From B1SED10-16 sp046498365 (GTDB taxonomy: Bacteria; Desulfobacterota; Desulfobacteria; Desulfobacterales; Desulfosalsimonadaceae), in NCBI GenBank assembly GCA_046498365.1, contig JAWOAV010000004.1:1-47911 (forward strand): DNA of 47,911 nucleotides. Direction: 5' to 3'. The position numbers were made by a program, and so were the translations under genes. Below, in pieces: positions 1 through 8,401 of this stretch (position 1 is its first letter; every line of letters starts with the position of its first letter). The notes beneath the pieces were generated by a model, which was given only the letters and a program-made list of their open reading frames with translations, did not search any database and was not told the DNA's origin.

Positions 1-163
1 CGCGCATAAAGGTTTCCAGGTCGGATTTCTTGATGCGGCGATGGCCGCCCACCGTCCGGTACGCCTTGATATGGCCGGCCTCCACCCAGTTGATAATGGT
101 TTTAGACGAAACATTGCAGTACTTGCTTGCCGTGAAATAAAAAGTGGGTATAAAAGGACTCAA
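1..163 (-). CDS. Small HTH DNA-binding protein (excisionase/MerR-like), C-terminus cut by window edge
   Basis: Reading the minus strand from the TTG at 161-163 gives an open frame that runs off the left edge. It contains FTASKYCNVSSKTIINWVEA followed by GHIKAYRTVGGHRRIKKSDL. This is the winged-helix pattern of the excisionase/BldC/MerR-type helix-turn-helix family, in which the GGHRR wing contacts DNA. In many deltaproteobacteria such a domain stands alone or precedes a response-regulator receiver domain; which applies here cannot be seen. The frame also stays open upstream of the TTG without an ATG, so the start is a guess. It is divergent from pyrD. Confidence 0.6.
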   Translation of the reverse strand, partial: MSPFIPTFYFTASKYCNVSSKTIINWVEAGHIKAYRTVGGHRRIKKSDLETFMR

Positions 164-295
164 ATACGCTGACGGCAGCGTTACGTCAAGACGTTTTTGC
201 TTTTTCGGTTGCCGGCACTTGGTTGTTTGGTGTAGACTGGCGGGGTAGCAATCATCTTCAAACCGATCATCAACAACACACGGCAAGGTTCCCAT

Positions 296-1228
296 ATGCC
301 CCCAGAATCAGCCGCCGCCGCATTAAGTGTGCAAATCGGCGCTCTCCAAATGAAAAATCCGGTTATGCCCGCGTCCGGGACTTTCGGGTATGGCGTGGAG
401 TTTGACGGATTGATGGACTTGAACCGGCTCGGAGGGATCGTGGTCAAGGGGCTTTCCCTTGAACCGATTCCCGGGAATCCGCCTCCCCGAATCGTTGAGA
501 CGGCGTGCGGTATGCTCAATGCCATAGGACTTGAAAGCATCGGCATCGAGGCTTTTGCAAGGGAAAAACTCCCGGTTTTGAAAGCCTTTGACACCCCGGT
601 CATTGCCAATATTTATGGCAAAAAAATAGAGGACTATGCGCTGCTTGCCCAAAAAATTGATTCAATTGACGGCATCGACGCTATCGAGGTCAATATTTCC
701 TGTCCGAATGTCAAGGCGGGCGGCGTTGCTTTCGGTACCGATCCGAAAACTGCGGGTGAATTGGTTGAAGCCGTAAAAAAACAAACGGTCAAAACCGTTA
801 TCGTCAAGCTTTCACCCAACGTAACAAACATAGGCGTGATTGCCCAAAGCGTGGCCGCAAGCGGGGCGGATGCCATTTCCCTGATCAACACGATTACGGG
901 GATGGCGATCGATGCGGAAACCCGGCGCCCGGTATTGGGCAATATTACCGGCGGTTTGTCCGGCCCCGCAATCAAGCCCGTTGCGCTTCGCATGGTCTGG
1001 GAGGTCGCACGGGCCGTTGATATTCCCGTAATCGGCATTGGCGGCATCATGACGGCTGCGGACGCCCTGGAATTCATCATTGCAGGCGCCACTGCCGTTC
1101 AGGTGGGAACGGCGACCTTCGTGAACCCGTCGGCCTGCATTGACATCATCGACGGCATGGCGGATTACCTCGCGCGCCACGAAATTCAGTGTATCCGTGA
1201 ACTCACCGGCACCTTGTCGCTTGATTGA
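296..1228 (+). CDS. pyrD: Dihydroorotate dehydrogenase, class 1B catalytic subunit
   Basis: Catalyses oxidation of dihydroorotate to orotate in pyrimidine synthesis, in the cytoplasm. The 310-residue product is a TIM barrel beginning with the class 1 signature NPVMPASGTFGYG (about residues 21-33). NISCPN at 133-138 carries the catalytic cysteine (Cys136), which marks class 1 enzymes; class 2 enzymes use serine. The C-terminal phosphate/FMN site reads GIGGI followed by GATAVQVGTA. Class 1B enzymes work with the FAD/[2Fe-2S] subunit PyrK, which is often encoded next door; no pyrK is visible here. The ATG at 296 has a weak AAGG upstream; a GTG at 329 is a possible alternative. The gene ends just before a cluster of R4 hairpin repeats. 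Confidence 0.93.
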   Translation: MPPESAAAALSVQIGALQMKNPVMPASGTFGYGVEFDGLMDLNRLGGIVVKGLSLEPIPGNPPPRIVETACGMLNAIGLESIGIEAFAREKLPVLKAFDTPVIANIYGKKIEDYALLAQKIDSIDGIDAIEVNISCPNVKAGGVAFGTDPKTAGELVEAVKKQTVKTVIVKLSPNVTNIGVIAQSVAASGADAISLINTITGMAIDAETRRPVLGNITGGLSGPAIKPVALRMVWEVARAVDIPVIGIGGIMTAADALEFIIAGATAVQVGTATFVNPSACIDIIDGMADYLARHEIQCIRELTGTLSLD

Positions 1229-1249
1229 CCCTCTCCCCACAGAACAACG

Positions 1250-1350
1250 GTGAATTCTTCTATGGGGGCGTAGCGTAACTTCGCCTGAAGATATCACCAA
1301 TGCCGCCCGATGTTGCCCCGGCCAACACCATTCCACCCCAAAGCGGAATT
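1250..1350 (+). repeat. R4 element, partial copy (right arm only)
   Basis: The segment holds AACTTCGCC, then GATATCACCAATGCCGCCC, GATGTTGCCCC and CACCATTCCACCCC followed by a GAATTC. This follows the order of blocks in the right arms of the full R4 hairpins at 41009-41207 and 41586-41806. No matching left arm is seen between pyrD and this point, so it appears to be a truncated copy. It lies directly upstream of a full R4 copy. Confidence 0.5.
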
Positions 1351-1402
1351 CATCATTTTGATAAAAACCTGGCAGGATGGCATTTGAATATGTATCCCCA
1401 TT

Positions 1403-1603
1403 GATCAATTTCAACCGGTGGGTGCAGGGGATTGCCCTAAGGCAACAATGGCAGGCGGTTGGTGATAACTCCTGGCGAAGCGAAGACAAGCGACCTGTGG
1501 CCCTGCAGTTTATCACAGGGCGCGTCGGAGCGAGCCATGGAGGTATCCCAACTGACTGCTGTTGCCGTGGGCAATGCCCTGCACCCACCGGGGGGAATTG
1601 TCC
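1403..1603. repeat. R4 element, full copy A (about 200-bp imperfect hairpin)
   Basis: The left end GATCAATTTCAACCGGTGGG and the right end CCCACCGGGGGGAATTGTCC are inverted relative to each other. The arms pair over most of their length: CCGGTGGGTGCAGGGGATTG against CAATGCCCTGCACCCACCGG, then GGCAACA against TGTTGCC, and the block TTGGTGA against a related block in the other arm. Both arms carry the R4 signature (TTGCC, GGCAAC, TTGGTGAT-like, TGGCGAAG-like, CCTG). The sequence differs from the copies near 41 kb but the fold is the same. No good protein is encoded. Confidence 0.75.
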
Positions 1604-1630
1604 ATCGCACCAATACGGCCAATTCGGCTG

Positions 1631-1667
1631 AAAAAAATACCTGCCGGTTTTTCCCCGCAACCGGCAG
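1631..1667 (-). terminator. Intrinsic terminator of the ilv-leu operon
   Basis: On the minus strand, immediately after the leuA stop codon at 1672-1674, CTGCCGGTT pairs with AACCGGCAG (1659-1667 with 1641-1649). The stem is followed by TA and seven Ts at 1631-1637. This is a standard Rho-independent terminator and marks the end of the operon. Confidence 0.85.
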
Positions 1668-1671
1668 CCGA

Positions 1672-3210
1672 CTACAACGACTCCGTAATTCTCGACGGAT
1701 TCTGCTTCAGGTATTCCAGGCGGTTCAACCCGTTTACGTACGCAAGGGCGCTTGCCGTAATAATATCGGGATCGGCCCCCCGACCCAGCGCGATCAGGTC
1801 GTCTTCCTTGAGCCTTACCGTAACCTCCCCCTGGGCGTCCGTCCCCCCGGTGAGGGCGCTTACGGAAAAGCGGAGCAGGGCGGATTTGGTCTTCGTCAGT
1901 TCGGCAATGGCATTGAAGGCCGCGTCAATGGGGCCGTTGCCGCTGCCGGTGCATCGGTATTCCTGGTCGTTTGCCATCAAAACGACCGTGGCGACCGGCA
2001 TTACCGTTGTGCCGCAGCTGACATGGAGGTACTTCAGACCGTAGATGTCTTCCGTGCGGAGCACCCGTTCGTTGACGAGCGCCTCGATATCCTCGTCCAG
2101 AACCACCTTTTTTTTGTCGGCCAGTGCCTTGAATTTTTCAAACACCTGCCGCAGCTCTTCGTCCGAGAGATCATACCCCATGTTTTTCAGATGCTTGCGA
2201 AGGGCGTGCTTGCCCGAGTGTTTGCCCATGACCATCCGACTGCTTGTCAGTCCGATGGTTTCGGGCTTCATGATTTCATAGGTCATGGGATTTTTGAGCA
2301 GGCCGTCCTGGTGGATGCCGGCTTCATGGGCAAAGGCGTTGGCACCGACGATGGCCTTGTTCGGTTGGATCATGATCCCCGTGATCATGGAAACCAGGCG
2401 GCTCACCCTGTAAATGCGGGATGTTTCAATGCCCGTGGTCACCGGGAGATAATTGGGGCGCGTGTTGAGGGTCATCACCAGTTCTTCCAGGGAGGTGTTG
2501 CCCGCCCGCTCACCGATGCCGTTGATGGTGACCTCCGCCTGGCGGGCCCCGGCGTGTATGGCGGCCAGGGTGTTGGCCGTTGCAAGGCCAAGGTCGTTGT
2601 GGCAATGGACGCTCAACCGAACTTTGCCGATATTGGGCGTGTTTTTCATCACGTATTCGACCAGCCTGCCAAATTCATAGGGAACGGCATAGCCTACGGT
2701 ATCCGGCAGGTTAAGGACTTTTGCCCCGGCGTTGATTACCGCTTCAAAAACCTTGCAGAGAAAGTCCGGGTCGCTCCGGGATCCGTCTTCGGCCGAAAAT
2801 TCGATATTTTCCGTAAAGTTGCCGGCGTACCTTACCGCTTCCACGGCCGTTTTAATGACTTCCTCCCGGCTCATCTGAAGCTTGTATTCCATGTGGATAT
2901 CGGAAGTGGCCAGGAATGTATGGATTTTGGGGCGTTTTGCATGGCACACGGCATTCCACGCCCGGTCGATATCATGCACGGACGCACGCGCCAGGGCAAC
3001 AACCTCTGCGTTGACGATTTTTCGGGCAATTTCGCTGACCGCTTCGAAATCCCCCTCCGAGGCGGCCGGAAAACCGGCTTCAATGGCATCCACCCCCAGT
3101 TTTTCGAGGTGGGTGGCGATCCTCAGCTTTTCCGCCGTATTCATGCTTGCGCCGGGGGATTGTTCCCCGTCGCGCAGGGTGGTGTCGAATATGTATACTT
3201 TTTCTTTCAT
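1672..3210 (-). CDS. leuA: 2-isopropylmalate synthase
   Basis: Condenses acetyl-CoA with 2-oxoisovalerate to give 2-isopropylmalate, the first committed step to leucine. The 512-residue product has the DRE-TIM signature DTTLRDGEQSPG at residues 9-20. HCHND at 202-206 supplies two metal-binding histidines, GIGERAGNTSLEELV follows, and a GKHSGKHALRKHL linker leads to the C-terminal LeuA dimer domain that normally binds leucine for feedback inhibition. The ATG at 3210 has GGGAGAAAG eight bases upstream. It is the last gene of the ilvD-B-N-C-cimA-leuA operon, 51 bases after cimA, and is followed by a terminator. It is close in fold to cimA but keeps the LeuA-type regulatory tail and signature. 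leuB and leuCD are not in the window. Confidence 0.95.
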   Translation of the reverse strand: MKEKVYIFDTTLRDGEQSPGASMNTAEKLRIATHLEKLGVDAIEAGFPAASEGDFEAVSEIARKIVNAEVVALARASVHDIDRAWNAVCHAKRPKIHTFLATSDIHMEYKLQMSREEVIKTAVEAVRYAGNFTENIEFSAEDGSRSDPDFLCKVFEAVINAGAKVLNLPDTVGYAVPYEFGRLVEYVMKNTPNIGKVRLSVHCHNDLGLATANTLAAIHAGARQAEVTINGIGERAGNTSLEELVMTLNTRPNYLPVTTGIETSRIYRVSRLVSMITGIMIQPNKAIVGANAFAHEAGIHQDGLLKNPMTYEIMKPETIGLTSSRMVMGKHSGKHALRKHLKNMGYDLSDEELRQVFEKFKALADKKKVVLDEDIEALVNERVLRTEDIYGLKYLHVSCGTTVMPVATVVLMANDQEYRCTGSGNGPIDAAFNAIAELTKTKSALLRFSVSALTGGTDAQGEVTVRLKEDDLIALGRGADPDIITASALAYVNGLNRLEYLKQNPSRITESL

Positions 3211-3261
3211 GACGCTTTCTCCCGATGGAAAGAACAGCCAGCTATTTCGTGGCGCAGGTGT

Positions 3262-4866
3262 TTATGATTTCAGCCCGTTTGCCGGGTCGTTTTTGATCTT
3301 GCCCAGTTTATACTGGAAGCTGTCCGAAAGCGCCTGCCAGCTGGCTTCGATAATGTCCTCGGAAACCCCGATGGTGCTCCATATGCTGTCTTCATCGCGC
3401 GTATCGATAAGCACCCGAACCCGGGCGGCCGTCCCTTCCCGGCCCTCGATCACGCGAACCTTGAAATCGACCAGGTGGATGGGGCCGAGCATGTCTTCGT
3501 AAATGTGGTAGAGTGCCTTCCGTAGGGCATTGTCAAGGGCGCTGACCGGCCCGTTCCCTTCGGCCGCGGTAATTTCTTCTTCCCCGTCCACGTTGATCTT
3601 GATCATGGCATGAGAATGGGCGGGCTGGTCTTTGTCTTTTTCAATGGTTACCCGGAAGGACTCCAGTTCGAAATGTGGTTTGAACTGGTTGGAGAGTTTT
3701 TCCATGATGATTTTAAAGGATCCGTCCGCGACGTCGAACTGGTAGCCGTCCTGCTCAAGGCGTTTGATTTCGGATATGATGTGGCTGCTGCCGGCGCCGT
3801 CAAGCGGGATGCCGAGCTCTTTCGCCTTGTATTCGATATTGCTTTTTCCTCCCATGTCGGAGATCAGGACGCGGCGGCGGTTTCCGACCAGTTCCGGCTC
3901 CATGTGTTCGTACGCCCGCGGTTCCTTCATGATGGCATGGACATGGACGCCTCCCTTGTGGGCGAATGCGCTTTTTCCTGTAAAGGGCCGGCTGTTTACG
4001 GGCGTCATGTTGGCGGTCTCGGAAACGAAAAGCGATACCCGCTGGAGATTTTTCAGGTTTTCATCGCTGATGCAGGGGTATCCCATTTTCAGTTTCATGA
4101 TCGGAATCAGCGACATCAGGTCGGCATTGCCGCAGCGTTCCCCGTATCCGTTTATCGTGCCCTGGATAATGCGCGCGCCTGCACGAACGGCGGCGATACT
4201 GTTTGCAACGGCAAGGTTGGAATCGTTGTGACAATGAATGCCGATAAGGATTGTTTTTTGTGCCGCCGCTTCGATAACCGGTCGTATTTCATAGACCATT
4301 CGCTCGATGTCGTGGGGCAGGCTGCCGCCGTTGGTGTCGCAGAGCACGATCGCATCGGCCCCGGCCCTGGCGGCGGCTTCCACGGTTTTTGCCGCATATT
4401 CGGGATTGTCGAGGTAGCCGTCGAAAAAATGCTCGGCGTCGTAGTGCACTTCCAGTTCATTTTCCTTGAGGTAGGCTACGGAGTCATGGATCATGGCCAG
4501 ATTGGCATCAAGGGTGATACCCAGAATTTTTTCCACGTGGAGGTCCCATGTTTTGCCGAAAATGGTGCCAACGCTGACCCGGCTTTCAATGATCGCGTTC
4601 AAATGCCGGTCTTCTTCCGGCCGGATACCGTGCTTGTGGGTGCTTCCGAAAGCAGTAAGCCGGGCGTTTTCGAATTGGTGGCCGGCGGCCATCTGAAAAA
4701 ATTCCCAGTCCTTGCTGCTGGCGCCCGGCCATCCCCCCTCAATGTAGTGGATGCCCAGGGAATCAAGCTTCAAGGCGACCTTGAGCTTGTCGTTGGCGGT
4801 GAAATTGATCTTTTCGCCCTGGGTGCCGTCCCGAAGCGTGGTATCATAGAATTGTATCGAATCCAT
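3262..4866 (-). CDS. cimA: (R)-citramalate synthase
   Basis: Condenses acetyl-CoA with pyruvate to (R)-citramalate, which opens the threonine-independent route to 2-oxobutyrate and isoleucine. The protein starts MDSIQFYDTTLRDGTQGEKI; DTTLRDG is the DRE-TIM metal and substrate motif and TQGEKINF marks the CimA branch. FGKTWDLHV, GIHCHNDSNLAVANS and NGYGERCGNADL follow, then a C-terminal allosteric LeuA-like domain. The ATG at 4864-4866 is chosen because GGGGA lies eight bases upstream; the in-frame ATG at 4887 and TTG at 4929 have no ribosome site. Length (534 residues) fits CimA. It sits between ilvC and leuA, so isoleucine, valine and leucine steps are expressed together. Feedback by isoleucine is usual in the family but not shown here. 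Confidence 0.93.
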   Translation of the reverse strand: MDSIQFYDTTLRDGTQGEKINFTANDKLKVALKLDSLGIHYIEGGWPGASSKDWEFFQMAAGHQFENARLTAFGSTHKHGIRPEEDRHLNAIIESRVSVGTIFGKTWDLHVEKILGITLDANLAMIHDSVAYLKENELEVHYDAEHFFDGYLDNPEYAAKTVEAAARAGADAIVLCDTNGGSLPHDIERMVYEIRPVIEAAAQKTILIGIHCHNDSNLAVANSIAAVRAGARIIQGTINGYGERCGNADLMSLIPIMKLKMGYPCISDENLKNLQRVSLFVSETANMTPVNSRPFTGKSAFAHKGGVHVHAIMKEPRAYEHMEPELVGNRRRVLISDMGGKSNIEYKAKELGIPLDGAGSSHIISEIKRLEQDGYQFDVADGSFKIIMEKLSNQFKPHFELESFRVTIEKDKDQPAHSHAMIKINVDGEEEITAAEGNGPVSALDNALRKALYHIYEDMLGPIHLVDFKVRVIEGREGTAARVRVLIDTRDEDSIWSTIGVSEDIIEASWQALSDSFQYKLGKIKNDPANGLKS

Positions 4867-5002
4867 TTTTTCCCCAACCTGTCTCATATGATCATTATAC
4901 GATGAAAAAGACGCGTCACCGGACTTCAACCCCGCCTGCCGACCCCGCCTCCGATACCGGAAAAACCGGAATGGGACGGGATCGTGAGGGCGGCTGCCGC
5001 TT

Positions 5003-6055
5003 CTATTTCTTTCTGCGATCCGGGCGGAGGGCCCGCACGGCTGCGCCGGCCGACCACATCTCCGAATTTCGTATCACCTCGAGTTCCTTGTCGAGTTTCA
5101 CCTTGTAATCCGGTGCGCTGTTTACGGTAAGCACCCGTTCGGTTTCCTTGCCCGATGCGACGGATTCGTAAAGCTCGTCAAAAACCGGCTTTACGGCATC
5201 GCGAAACTTCGGCGCCCAGTCAAGAGCCCCCCGCTGCGCCGTGGCGCTGCAGTTGGAAAACATCCAGTCCATGCCGTTTTCGTCGACCAGGCGGATGAGG
5301 CTCTGGGTCAGCTCCTCCACGGTTTCGTTAAAGGCTTCGCTGGGGCTGTGGCCATGCTGGCGAAGCACGTTGTATTGGGCTTCCATGACCCCGGCCAGGC
5401 ATCCCATCAGAACGCCGCGTTCGCCGGTGAGGTCGCTGAAAACTTCTTTTTCGAAAGTGGTCGGAAACAGGTAGCCGGAGCCGATGGCGATGCCAAGTGC
5501 AAGGGTTCTCTCCGTGGCGCGTCCGGTATAGTCCTGGAATACGGCGAAGCTGGAGTTGATGCCGCTGCCCGCAAGGAAATTCTGCCGTACGCTGCGTCCG
5601 GAGCCTTTGGGGGCAACCAGGATCACATCTACGTTTTCGGGGGGGATCACGCCGGTCTGCTCTTTATAAACGATGGAAAAGCCGTGGGAGAAGAAAAGCG
5701 CATCCCCTTCGTTTAAGCATTCCTTGATTTTGGGCCACGTGGCAACCTGTCCGGCATCGGACAGGAGTTCCATGATAATGGTCCCTTTTTTCGCCGCTTC
5801 CTCCAGGGGAAACAGGCTTTCTCCGGGAACGAACCCGTCTTTTATGGCTTTTTCCCAGTATTCGTCGCCTTCAAGCTGGCCGACGATGACATCGATGCCG
5901 TTGTCCCTCAGGTTCAACGCCTGGGCAGGCCCCTGTACGCCGTAGCCGAGTACGGCGATGGTTTCCTTTTTAAGGATTTCCCTGGCTTTGTCCAGGGGGA
6001 ATTCATCTGACATGATCACATCTTCTACCGTGCCGCCGAAATCTATTTTGGCCAT
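5003..6055 (-). CDS. ilvC: Ketol-acid reductoisomerase
   Basis: Rearranges and reduces acetolactate or acetohydroxybutyrate with NAD(P)H and Mg2+ to the dihydroxy acids of valine and isoleucine synthesis. The 350-residue product has the Rossmann glycine motif GYGVQG at 37-42, APKGSGRSVR, SDLTGERGVLMG and ETVEELTQSLIRLVDENGMD with the metal-binding acidic residues. The sequence resembles the 340-350-residue short KARI type also found in Bacteroidetes. The ATG at 6053-6055 has AAGGAATG upstream. It follows ilvN by 21 bases and precedes cimA by 136 bases with nothing recognisable between. Confidence 0.95.
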   Translation of the reverse strand: MAKIDFGGTVEDVIMSDEFPLDKAREILKKETIAVLGYGVQGPAQALNLRDNGIDVIVGQLEGDEYWEKAIKDGFVPGESLFPLEEAAKKGTIIMELLSDAGQVATWPKIKECLNEGDALFFSHGFSIVYKEQTGVIPPENVDVILVAPKGSGRSVRQNFLAGSGINSSFAVFQDYTGRATERTLALGIAIGSGYLFPTTFEKEVFSDLTGERGVLMGCLAGVMEAQYNVLRQHGHSPSEAFNETVEELTQSLIRLVDENGMDWMFSNCSATAQRGALDWAPKFRDAVKPVFDELYESVASGKETERVLTVNSAPDYKVKLDKELEVIRNSEMWSAGAAVRALRPDRRKK

Positions 6056-6076
6056 TTTTCATTCCTTTCCGTGCAC

Positions 6077-6583
6077 TTATGCATTTTTAATTGAATTGCC
6101 GTTTTCCCTGGGCAGGGCGACGCACCCGGTTCTGGCGATCTCCCGTATGCCCATGGGCTTGAGAAGGTTCAGGACAGCCCCGATTTTTTCAGGCTCCCCT
6201 GTCACCTTTACCGTAAAATGCTCGATTCCCACATCCACGATCTGACCGCGGAAAATATCGGTTATCCGGAGAATTTCCGCCCGGTGCTCCGATTTCGCGT
6301 TGACCTTGATCAGGGCCATCTCCCGCAGGACATAATGCATGCCGGTCAGGTCCGTGACCTTGATGACGTTGATCAGCTTGTTGAGCTGTTTTTTGATCTG
6401 TTCGATAATGCCGGGGCTTCCATGGGTTACCATGGTAATCCGGGAAACATTGGGTTCCACGGTCTCTGCAACGCTGAGCGAGTCGATATTGTATCCCCGG
6501 CCGGAAAAAAGCCCTGTAATGCGGGAGAGGACTCCGGGCTCATTGTCCACGAGAATGGAAAGCAGGTGTCTTTGTTCTGCCAT
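6077..6583 (-). CDS. ilvN: Acetolactate synthase, regulatory (small) subunit
   Basis: Regulatory partner of IlvB; it binds valine and stimulates and feedback-controls the enzyme. The product (168 residues) begins MAEQRHLLSILVDNEPGVLS, an ACT domain with the valine-site motif, followed by GLFSGRGYNIDSL, and a C-terminal ALS small-subunit domain. The ATG at 6581-6583 is preferred over the TTG six bases upstream because AAAGGA lies seven bases in front of it. It sits 42 bases downstream of ilvB in the same operon. The gene could equally be called ilvH; the length fits the longer bacterial type. Confidence 0.94.
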   Translation of the reverse strand: MAEQRHLLSILVDNEPGVLSRITGLFSGRGYNIDSLSVAETVEPNVSRITMVTHGSPGIIEQIKKQLNKLINVIKVTDLTGMHYVLREMALIKVNAKSEHRAEILRITDIFRGQIVDVGIEHFTVKVTGEPEKIGAVLNLLKPMGIREIARTGCVALPRENGNSIKNA

Positions 6584-6625
6584 TGTCAAATCCTTTTTTT
6601 GCCGAATTTGTTGTTATATGATTGA

Positions 6626-8311
6626 TCAGACCAGAAGCATTTTCTTGATGGGCGCACCCGCCGGCACCATGGGGTAGACGCTCTCTTCCTGCGCCACCAC
6701 GAAATCCATGATGACCGGTCCCTCGGTTTCCAGGCCCTTCTTAAGCACCTTTTTCACCTCTTCGGGTTTGGTCGCGCGCAGGCCTGTTGCGCCGTAGGCC
6801 TCGGCCAGCTTGACGAAGTCCGGCGCATGTTCAAACCTTGTAGAGGAGTATCGTCGCTGGTAGAACAGTTCCTGCCATTGCCGCACCATGCCCAGAAAAC
6901 CATTGTTGAGAATGACCACCTTGACCGGAAGCCCGTACTGGACAGCCGTTGCAAGTTCCTGGATATTCATTTGAATGCTCCCGTCCCCGGCAACATCCAC
7001 GACAATTTTGCCGGGCGCCCCCACCTGCGCGCCGATGGCGGCCGGCAGTCCGAAACCCATGACGCCGAGTCCACCGGAGGTGATGAAATGTCCCGGCTCT
7101 GTAAAGTGGTAATACTGGGCGGCCCACATCTGGTTCTGCCCCACTTCCGTTGTTATAATGGCCTCGCCGCCCGTGATGTCATACAGCTCCTCGATCACGT
7201 ATTGCGGTTTTATGGTATCTTCCTGCTTGTAGGCAAGGGGCGTTGTGCTTTTCCATTCATGGATCTGTTTGAGCCATGGTTCTCTTTTTTCATCCGTGCC
7301 TTCCAGATCGATTTTTTCCAGCAGGTCATTGAGCATGGACAATGACGTCCGGCAATCCCCGACCACCGGCACGGAAACCGGCACGTTTTTCTGGATAGAT
7401 GTCGGGTCGATGTCGATCTGCACGATTTTGGCATTGGGCGCGAATTCGTCGGTCTTCCCGGTGACCCGGTCATCGAACCGGACGCCGATGCCAATGAGCA
7501 GGTCGCATTCCGTAGCGGCCATATTGGCGCGGAATGTGCCGTGCATGCCCAGCATGCCCAGCCACAGATCGTCCGTGCCCGGAAATCCGCCAAGCCCCAT
7601 CAGGGAGCTGGTAACGGGAATCTTCGTTTTTCTGGCAAATCGGGTCAGTTCATCATGGGCCTTGGACAGGGTAATGCCCCCCCCGCTGAAGATGACCGGT
7701 TTTTTCGCCTTTCCGATCAGGTCGACAATTTTCTGGAGCTGTCGGATGTTGGGTTTGTACGTCGGGTTATAGGTTCGCATCCGCACTTCACCGGGGGCCT
7801 TGAACGTGGTCGTCGCGTTGACGACATCCTTGGGCAGGTCTACAAGGACCGGTCCGGGACGTCCCGAGCGGGCAAGGTGAAACGCTTCCTTGATGGTTTT
7901 CGCCAGGTTCCTGACATCCTTTACCAGGTAATTGTGCTTGGTGCAGGGGCGGGTAATCCCAACGATATCGACTTCCTGGAACGCATCGTTTCCGATCAGG
8001 TGCGTCGGCACCTGGCCAGTGAAAATAACGACCGGAATGGAATCCAGGTATGCCGAGGCAATCCCGGTGACCGTGTTGGTAGCGCCGGGGCCGGATGTCA
8101 CCAGGCATACGCCGACTTTACCGCTTGCCCTGGCATATCCGTCCGCGGCATGGACGGCTCCCTGCTCGTGCCGTACCAGTATATGACGGAAATCCGTTTC
8201 CATGAGCGCATCATAGATATCCAGAACGGCTCCGCCCGGATATCCGAATATGACGTCAACATCTTCTTCCTGAAGCATTTTCATTAAAATCTGGGCGCCT
8301 TTCAGCTTCAT
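6626..8311 (-). CDS. ilvB: Acetolactate synthase, catalytic (large) subunit
   Basis: Thiamine-diphosphate and FAD enzyme that joins two pyruvates to acetolactate, or pyruvate and 2-oxobutyrate to acetohydroxybutyrate. The 561-residue product has YPGGAVLDIYDAL (24-36), the catalytic glutamate in RHEQGAVHAADGYA (Glu49), the FAD/ThDP central domain, and the ThDP motif GDGSIQMNIQELATAV with the later NN near residue 470. The ATG at 8309-8311 is chosen because AGGAAGG is six bases upstream; a TTG six bases further up is in frame. It lies between ilvD and ilvN. Its 2-oxobutyrate would come from the citramalate route encoded two genes downstream, as no ilvA is present here. Confidence 0.95.
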   Translation of the reverse strand: MKLKGAQILMKMLQEEDVDVIFGYPGGAVLDIYDALMETDFRHILVRHEQGAVHAADGYARASGKVGVCLVTSGPGATNTVTGIASAYLDSIPVVIFTGQVPTHLIGNDAFQEVDIVGITRPCTKHNYLVKDVRNLAKTIKEAFHLARSGRPGPVLVDLPKDVVNATTTFKAPGEVRMRTYNPTYKPNIRQLQKIVDLIGKAKKPVIFSGGGITLSKAHDELTRFARKTKIPVTSSLMGLGGFPGTDDLWLGMLGMHGTFRANMAATECDLLIGIGVRFDDRVTGKTDEFAPNAKIVQIDIDPTSIQKNVPVSVPVVGDCRTSLSMLNDLLEKIDLEGTDEKREPWLKQIHEWKSTTPLAYKQEDTIKPQYVIEELYDITGGEAIITTEVGQNQMWAAQYYHFTEPGHFITSGGLGVMGFGLPAAIGAQVGAPGKIVVDVAGDGSIQMNIQELATAVQYGLPVKVVILNNGFLGMVRQWQELFYQRRYSSTRFEHAPDFVKLAEAYGATGLRATKPEEVKKVLKKGLETEGPVIMDFVVAQEESVYPMVPAGAPIKKMLLV

Positions 8312-8401
8312 GATCAACCTTCCTTTGTCCTCTGAGTAGTTCGTAATCCTGACTGCCGTAACGAGAAAAATACTCCCCGGAGATTCCGGCCATGTTGTTT
8401 T

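Noticed and set aside
1459..3267. A 602-residue plus-strand frame opposite leuA
   Set aside because: It overlaps leuA completely, has no ribosome site and its residues match no known motif, while leuA on the other strand has all family motifs.
3610..4905. A 431-residue plus-strand frame opposite cimA
   Set aside because: A shadow of the GC-rich third codon positions of cimA; no motif and no start signal.
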